6,770 bases of DNA from CAIMMJ01 sp037131955 (GTDB lineage: Bacteria > Bacteroidota > Bacteroidia > UBA4408). The stretch spans positions 1 through 6,770 of the forward strand of contig JBAXQC010000102.1 in NCBI GenBank assembly GCA_037131955.1, given 5' to 3'. A model generated the notes under the pieces. It ran no database searches. It worked only from the letters and a program-made list of their open reading frames with translations, and was not told the DNA's origin. A program made the translations under genes and the position numbers. The first letter of the stretch is position 1, and every line of letters starts with the position of its first letter. This document shows positions 1 through 4,160 of this stretch, one piece after another.

Positions 1-41
1 TCCAAAAATTACTAAGTGCAATAAAAAGGAAAGTAGATAAT

Positions 42-956
42 TCATATTAAATAATCATTTACAAAAACGTACAGGTTAAAAGCGTTATTTTTTTTAGCTA
101 TCTCTATTCTTTCAATTAAATCTTTTTTGTCTATTCTTTTCATCATTTTATGTTGGATAAGTTCAAATGCTTTTTCTGCCAATAAAAAAGTTTTTTTTGA
201 ATTTTTAAGCTGGTAAGATAAATGTTTAACAATAGCAGAATTTAATTCTTGAATACCTTCGTTTTTTGTTGCTACGCTTTTTATAATTTGTGTTGCATAA
301 TTTTCTCCATGTTTTTTGTGCACTAAATGAGCTAAATTTTTTACAAAAGTATTTGCTCCATTTCTGTCGGACTTGTTCACCACAAAAATATCTGCAATTT
401 CCATTATACCCGATTTAATGGTTTGAACCTCGTCTCCTGCTTCGGGCACTAATACCAGAATGGTTGCATCAGCCAAGCCCACAATTTCAATTTCACTCTG
501 CCCAACTCCAACCGTTTCAATTATAATGTGCGAAAATCCGGCTAACTGCATTACATCCGAAATTTCAATTGTCTTTCCTGAAAGGCCACCTAGCGAACCT
601 CTTGTGGCGATGCTTCTTATGTAAACTCTATCGTTGTTAAAATGCTGTGCCATTCTTACTCTATCGCCAAGCACTGAGCCAAAATTAAATGGCGAAGTGG
701 GGTCTATTGCTACTATTCCAATTGTATTATTCGGAGATTGCAATAGATCCTCAACTAGTGCATTTACAATGGTACTCTTTCCGGCACCTGGAGGACCGGT
801 AATTCCAATAACAGGGGTTCTATGGTTAAAGTTAATGCTTTTTAAAATTTCTTCGGAACCGCTCAGTTCGTTTTCTACAATAGTAATGGCTTTGGCTAGC
901 GATCGCCAATTTTTTTGTTTTATTTCAATAATTAACTCGCTAATTTTTTTTTCCAT
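42..956 (-). CDS. meaB: Methylmalonyl-CoA mutase-associated GTPase MeaB (ArgK/YgfD family)
   Basis: The protein has 304 residues. It is a SIMIBI-class P-loop GTPase of the MeaB/ArgK family, which in the cytoplasm assists loading and protection of adenosylcobalamin on methylmalonyl-CoA mutase. Visible motifs, in order: Walker A GPPGAGKST (54-62); DPTSP with the likely Mg-binding Asp (85-89); LGDRVRM (96-102); the family switch motif ETVGVGQSE (147-155); the guanine-specificity motif NKSD (194-197); and a Ser-containing G5-like stretch SVATKNEGI (227-235). The charged helical tail (about 250-304) fits the C-terminal dimerisation arm of the family. Length is normal for the family, perhaps slightly short. 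The ATG at 956 was chosen because the frame runs on upstream to 1250 without family similarity and would overlap the divergent stress-protein gene. The start has no Shine-Dalgarno. The mutase subunits and other B12 genes are not in the window, so this copy is unlinked on this side. The family call is very secure; the metabolic role is from family knowledge. Confidence 0.96.
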   Translation of the reverse strand: MEKKISELIIEIKQKNWRSLAKAITIVENELSGSEEILKSINFNHRTPVIGITGPPGAGKSTIVNALVEDLLQSPNNTIGIVAIDPTSPFNFGSVLGDRVRMAQHFNNDRVYIRSIATRGSLGGLSGKTIEISDVMQLAGFSHIIIETVGVGQSEIEIVGLADATILVLVPEAGDEVQTIKSGIMEIADIFVVNKSDRNGANTFVKNLAHLVHKKHGENYATQIIKSVATKNEGIQELNSAIVKHLSYQLKNSKKTFLLAEKAFELIQHKMMKRIDKKDLIERIEIAKKNNAFNLYVFVNDYLI

Positions 957-979
957 TACATTTGATTTAAAATAAAATA

Positions 980-995
980 TATTTTTGCAAATATA
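980..995. promoter_or_regulatory. Divergent back-to-back -7 boxes between meaB and the usp operon
   Basis: Positions 980-987 read TATTTTTG on the plus strand and 988-995 read TATATTTG on the minus strand. Both fit the Bacteroidota -7 consensus TAnnTTTG. They abut exactly, making a near-palindrome centred on TTTG|CAAA with one mismatched pair. The plus box ends 21 bases before the ATG at 1009, and the minus box ends 31 bases before the meaB ATG at 956, so both imply short leaders. A TTTG at 961-964 could be the plus-strand -33 element, but its 15-base spacing is shorter than usual. No -33 box is evident for the minus strand. The sequence match is direct; promoter function is inferred. Confidence 0.5.
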
Positions 996-1008
996 ATTTC
1001 TAATTCCT

Positions 1009-1821
1009 ATGATTTTAGTACCTACCGATTTTACTAGTGTCGCAGATTGTGCACTTAACCACGCTATAAAGTTAGCATCAATTTTAAAAGTTTCAATTGG
1101 ATTGTTGCATATTGTTGAAAATGATAAGTATAAAGATGATGCATTAGAAAAGTTAAAGCTAATTATTAAAACAAATTCTACAGACAATATTGCAATTGAA
1201 GCTATTGTAGAAAAAGGAAATATTTTTGAAGACATTGGAAGAGTTGCCAAAGAAAAAAAAGCAAGATTTATTATTATGGGAACTCATGGTGTTAAGGGTT
1301 TTCAGCATATAACAGGTAGTTATGCATTAAAGGTAATAACCAATTCTAATGTGCCTTTTATTGTGGTTCAAGAAAGAAAAATAAAAGAGGGATATAAAAA
1401 TATTATTTGTCCTTTAGATTTATCAGATGAAACCAAACAGAAAATTGATATATCTATAACTATGGCTCAGTACCTCAACAGCAAAATATATTGGGTATCT
1501 CCGCATGAAACGGATGAGTTTTTTGCAAAAAGAATTTCTAACAATCTTGCTTTTGCTCAAAATGAATGCAAAAAGAAAAACGTGGTAAGTGAGCAAAAAA
1601 TCTTTGATGAAAAAGGAAATTTTGTAAAGCAAACTTTAGCTTATTCTGCTAGTGTTGAAGCCGATTTAATTGCAATTATTAATGGTCAAGAGTTAGGAGT
1701 TCATGAGTATATTGCAGGAACTCAAGAAAGACAATTTATAACAAACGATGCACAAATTCCTGTTATGTGTATCAACCCAGTAAATGTTCAAAGAGAGGGC
1801 AGTTTATTGTTTTTTAAATAA
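1009..1821 (+). CDS. Universal stress protein, tandem UspA domains
   Basis: The 270-residue cytoplasmic protein has two Usp (Rossmann-like, adenine-nucleotide-binding) domains, about 1-122 and 128-257, the common Bacteroidota arrangement. Domain 1 opens with VPTDFT, whose Asp7 is the usual nucleotide-contacting residue. It carries the glycine signature MGTHG (90-94) followed after eight residues by GS (103-104), then a VPFIVV strand (115-120), so it is probably ATP-binding. Domain 2 starts again with ICPLDLSD (133-140) and ends with PVMCINP (251-257). Its glycine loop is degenerate (NGQELG, then GT at 237-238), suggesting a structural rather than nucleotide-binding half. The start at 1009 places the first beta strand at residue 2, as expected. 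It is the first gene of a compact operon: the permease follows after 5 bases. Usp proteins aid survival under starvation and stress, but the specific role of this one cannot be read from sequence. Confidence 0.92.
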   Translation: MILVPTDFTSVADCALNHAIKLASILKVSIGLLHIVENDKYKDDALEKLKLIIKTNSTDNIAIEAIVEKGNIFEDIGRVAKEKKARFIIMGTHGVKGFQHITGSYALKVITNSNVPFIVVQERKIKEGYKNIICPLDLSDETKQKIDISITMAQYLNSKIYWVSPHETDEFFAKRISNNLAFAQNECKKKNVVSEQKIFDEKGNFVKQTLAYSASVEADLIAIINGQELGVHEYIAGTQERQFITNDAQIPVMCINPVNVQREGSLLFFK

Positions 1822-1826
1822 CCTAA

Positions 1827-3149
1827 ATGAACAAAAAAATACTTTTAATTATTCAAAGAGAATTTCTTTCAAGAGTAAAAAAGAGAAGCTTTTTGATAAT
1901 GACAATACTAGGACCAGTATTAATGGCTGGAGTTATTTTGTCTAGATTTTGGTTAGAAATGATTCCAGAAGAGCCTCAAACTATTGCTATAGTTGACGAA
2001 ACCAAGCTTTTTAATGGAAAACTTATTGAAAACGAAGGAGTAAAATTTGAATTTCTAAATAAAGAAATCATTTTGGCAAAAAAAGATTTTTATACCATCG
2101 ATAACAATATTTTACTCTATATCCCCAGTAACATTTTACAAGGGCAAGCAATTCAGGTCTATTACAAAAAGCAACCAAGTTTAGAAATTGTTTCCTATAT
2201 TCAATCGCAAGTAAATACTAAACTTCAAGATTTTAAATTGCTTGCATCCGGTATAGATCAAGAAAAATTGGCACAAACAAAAACCAAAGTAAAAGTATTG
2301 TCTACAAAAGTTGCAGAATCAGGTGAAGAAGAAACAAGTAACTCTGCACTTAAAATTATAATAGGATTTTTAGGTGGGTTTTTAATTTATCTTTTTGTTT
2401 TTCTTTATGGCTCGCAAGTAATGAGAGGTGTTATAGAAGAAAAATCAAATAGAATTATTGAGGTAATAATTTCTTCTGTAAAACCTTTTGAGTTGATGAT
2501 GGGTAAGATAATTGGAATTGCATGTGTGGGCTTGCTGCAGTTTTTATTGTGGGTGATTCTAACTTTTGGTTTTAGTTCTCTAGCAATGAATTTTTTTGCC
2601 AGCAAAAACTACAATGCAAAAACAGTTGAGCAAACTTTTAAAAGCAACAGTTCTGTTCAGCAAAATATTTCGGAACCAGAAATTGATATTTCTGCAAGCG
2701 AAACTCTGCAATCATTGGCTAAAATTGATTTCGTTTTAATTATTTCGCTTTTTATTTTTTATTTTTTAGGAGGATATTTGTTATACGGTGCTTTGTTTGC
2801 AGCTATAGGCGCTGCAGTAGACAATGAGGCAGATACACAACAGTTTATTTTGCCAATAACTGCACCCTTAATCATTGCATTTATTGCTGCACAAGTTGTT
2901 ATAAAGGACCCTGAAAGCCAAATGGCATTTTGGTTTTCAATAATTCCCTTTACGTCACCTGTGGTAATGATGGTTAGAATTCCATTTGGCATCCCAATTT
3001 GGCAGGTAGGTTTATCCATGATATTGCTAGTTGCAGGATTTATTTTTACCACTTGGTTTGCAGCAAAAATATACAGAACTGGGATACTCATGTACGGCAA
3101 AAAGCCAACTTTTAAAGAGCTTTCAAAATGGCTGTTTTATAAAAACTAA
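1827..3149 (+). CDS. ABC-2 type transporter permease, NatB-like
   Basis: The 440-residue inner-membrane protein has the layout of NatB-type (ABC-2 family) export permeases. There is a short basic N-terminus with REFLSRVKKRSF (11-22), a first membrane helix (about 22-44), and a soluble extracytoplasmic domain of about 130 residues (about 46-174). A C-terminal bundle of about six helices follows: roughly 177-198, 227-255, 299-328, 341-359, 366-385 and 393-415. The segment EEKSNRIIEVIISSVKPFEL (204-223), then GKIIG, is the conserved cytoplasmic loop after helix 2 expected to couple to the ATPase. A polar loop (about 258-298) separates helices 3 and 4. Such permeases need a NatA-like ATP-binding subunit, and none is encoded in this window. 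The start follows the usp stop by 5 bases, and the stop is 1 base before the next ATG, so translation may be coupled. Substrate is unknown: Na+ export is known for the founding member, but the annotation should stay at family level. Confidence 0.92.
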   Translation: MNKKILLIIQREFLSRVKKRSFLIMTILGPVLMAGVILSRFWLEMIPEEPQTIAIVDETKLFNGKLIENEGVKFEFLNKEIILAKKDFYTIDNNILLYIPSNILQGQAIQVYYKKQPSLEIVSYIQSQVNTKLQDFKLLASGIDQEKLAQTKTKVKVLSTKVAESGEEETSNSALKIIIGFLGGFLIYLFVFLYGSQVMRGVIEEKSNRIIEVIISSVKPFELMMGKIIGIACVGLLQFLLWVILTFGFSSLAMNFFASKNYNAKTVEQTFKSNSSVQQNISEPEIDISASETLQSLAKIDFVLIISLFIFYFLGGYLLYGALFAAIGAAVDNEADTQQFILPITAPLIIAFIAAQVVIKDPESQMAFWFSIIPFTSPVVMMVRIPFGIPIWQVGLSMILLVAGFIFTTWFAAKIYRTGILMYGKKPTFKELSKWLFYKN

Positions 3150-3150
3150 A

Positions 3151-4068
3151 ATGAGAGTTGCAATAATTGATTGTGGCACAAACACGTTTAATTTGCTTAT
3201 TGCAAATTTAGATTCCAGTTCATTTGATATTCTACATACTTTAAAAACACCAGTAAAATTAGGAGAAGGCGGAATAGAAAAAAAAATAATTACCGCAGCT
3301 GCTTTTCAAAGAGGAATTGAAGCATTAAAAGAGTACTCAAAAATCTCTCAACAATTTGACTGTTTAAAAACGTATTGTTTTGCTACTTCGGCCATCAGAA
3401 ATGCAAGCAATGGAACTGACTTTGCAAATAAGGTAAAAGAACTATTAAACATTGATATTTTAATAATTGATGGAAATAGGGAAGCGGAGCTAATTTACAA
3501 AGGAGTTAAACTAGGTGTAGCCTTAAATGAGTCAAAATCTTTAATTATGGATATTGGTGGTGGTAGCACAGAATTTATTATTGCAAATAAAAATCAAATA
3601 TTTTGGAAAAGAAGTTTTGAGATAGGAGCTGCAGGGCTTTTGGAAATGTTTAAACCATCTAATCCAATTGAATCGCCTGAATTGTTGAACATCATAAATC
3701 ATATAAAAATTGAATTAAATCCACTCTATCAGGCAATAAATGAATTTGGCATAGAAGAATTAATAGGTTCTTCGGGTTCATTTGATACGTTTGCAGAGTT
3801 AATTTCAATCCGAAAAAATCAAGTTTTAGATTTTTCTAAAGTAACCGAATACACGTTTGATATAAGTGAATTTAAAACCGAATATGACTTTATTTTAGGT
3901 TCAAGCATAAGCCAAAGATTAAAAACACCTGGCATAATTCCAATAAGAGCTGAAATGATTGTTGTGGCAGCCATTTTAATTAATTTTATTTTAGAAACTG
4001 TAAGTATTAAAAAAATGAGACTCTCAACTTATTCTTTAAAGGAAGGGGTATTATCTGAGTTGCTTTAA
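3151..4068 (+). CDS. Ppx/GppA family phosphatase (exopolyphosphatase or pppGpp phosphatase)
   Basis: The 305-residue cytoplasmic enzyme belongs to the ASKHA (actin/Hsp70-like) superfamily. Visible motifs: phosphate-1 loop DCGTNTFN (7-14); FATSAIRNASNG (77-88), the family's conserved AxxR.A.N stretch; GNREAELIYKGV (108-119), with Glu111 in the position of the catalytic glutamate; phosphate-2 loop DIGGGSTE (134-141); IGSSGSFDTF (205-214), the second-domain glycine loop; PIRAEMI (264-270), matching the usual PxRAxxI; and STYSLKEGVL (292-301), the usual C-terminal signature. It ends there, so it is the short two-domain form without the C-terminal HD-like domain of E. coli Ppx/GppA. Whether it prefers polyphosphate or pppGpp cannot be told from sequence. 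The frame is open from 3031, but ATG 3151 was chosen because the first catalytic strand begins at its residue 2 and it avoids a 119-base overlap with the permease. The stop-to-start gap is a single base, so it is almost certainly co-transcribed with the permease and usp gene. Confidence 0.93.
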   Translation: MRVAIIDCGTNTFNLLIANLDSSSFDILHTLKTPVKLGEGGIEKKIITAAAFQRGIEALKEYSKISQQFDCLKTYCFATSAIRNASNGTDFANKVKELLNIDILIIDGNREAELIYKGVKLGVALNESKSLIMDIGGGSTEFIIANKNQIFWKRSFEIGAAGLLEMFKPSNPIESPELLNIINHIKIELNPLYQAINEFGIEELIGSSGSFDTFAELISIRKNQVLDFSKVTEYTFDISEFKTEYDFILGSSISQRLKTPGIIPIRAEMIVVAAILINFILETVSIKKMRLSTYSLKEGVLSELL

Positions 4069-4125
4069 TTGTTTAACATAGCCCTTACAGAAAATTCTAT
4101 ATTTTATTTTTTTGTTCAAAAACCC

Positions 4126-4133
4126 TATATTTG
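4126..4133 (+). promoter_or_regulatory. Probable -7 promoter box of the large secreted-protein gene
   Basis: The octamer TATATTTG matches the Bacteroidota -7 consensus TAnnTTTG exactly. It is the same octamer as the minus-strand box of meaB. It lies 27 bases before the ATG at 4161, giving a leader of about 20 bases with no Shine-Dalgarno. A related stretch, CTATATTTTATTTTTTTG, sits at 4097-4114, so the region holds an imperfect direct repeat of the box. No convincing -33 TTTG at the usual 17-23 base spacing is visible; the TTTG at 4111-4114 is too close. This supports a transcription unit separate from the upstream operon. No strong terminator hairpin is seen between 4069 and 4125. Confidence 0.45.
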
Positions 4134-4160
4134 TTTTTTAAAATTAATTTCAAATCTTAA

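Noticed and set aside
3..50. Possible C-terminal tail of a plus-strand gene entering from the left (ends in KRKVDNSY, stop at 48-50), convergent with meaB
   Set aside because: Only 15 codons are visible, all frames are short here, and there is no recognisable motif, so it cannot be supported without the sequence to the left.
634..975. Plus-strand open frame opposite meaB
   Set aside because: It is antisense to the conserved P-loop region of meaB and resembles no protein; a shadow of meaB codon usage.
957..1250. In-frame upstream extension of meaB to an ATG at 1250
   Set aside because: The extra 98 residues resemble no part of MeaB, overlap the well-supported usp gene on the other strand, and cross the promoter region. 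ATG 956 gives the normal family N-terminus.
2759..3100. Minus-strand open frame of 113 residues within the permease gene
   Set aside because: It lies wholly antisense to conserved membrane helices of the permease and has no recognisable motif.
3031..3150. In-frame upstream extension of the Ppx/GppA gene
   Set aside because: The extra 40 residues are a shifted-frame reading of the permease C-terminus. The catalytic first strand starts right after the ATG at 3151.
4069..4125. Possible terminator after the Ppx/GppA gene (AAAAT...ATTTT followed by a T run near 4091-4114)
   Set aside because: The stem is only about five A/T pairs with no G/C, too weak to distinguish from ordinary AT-rich spacer.
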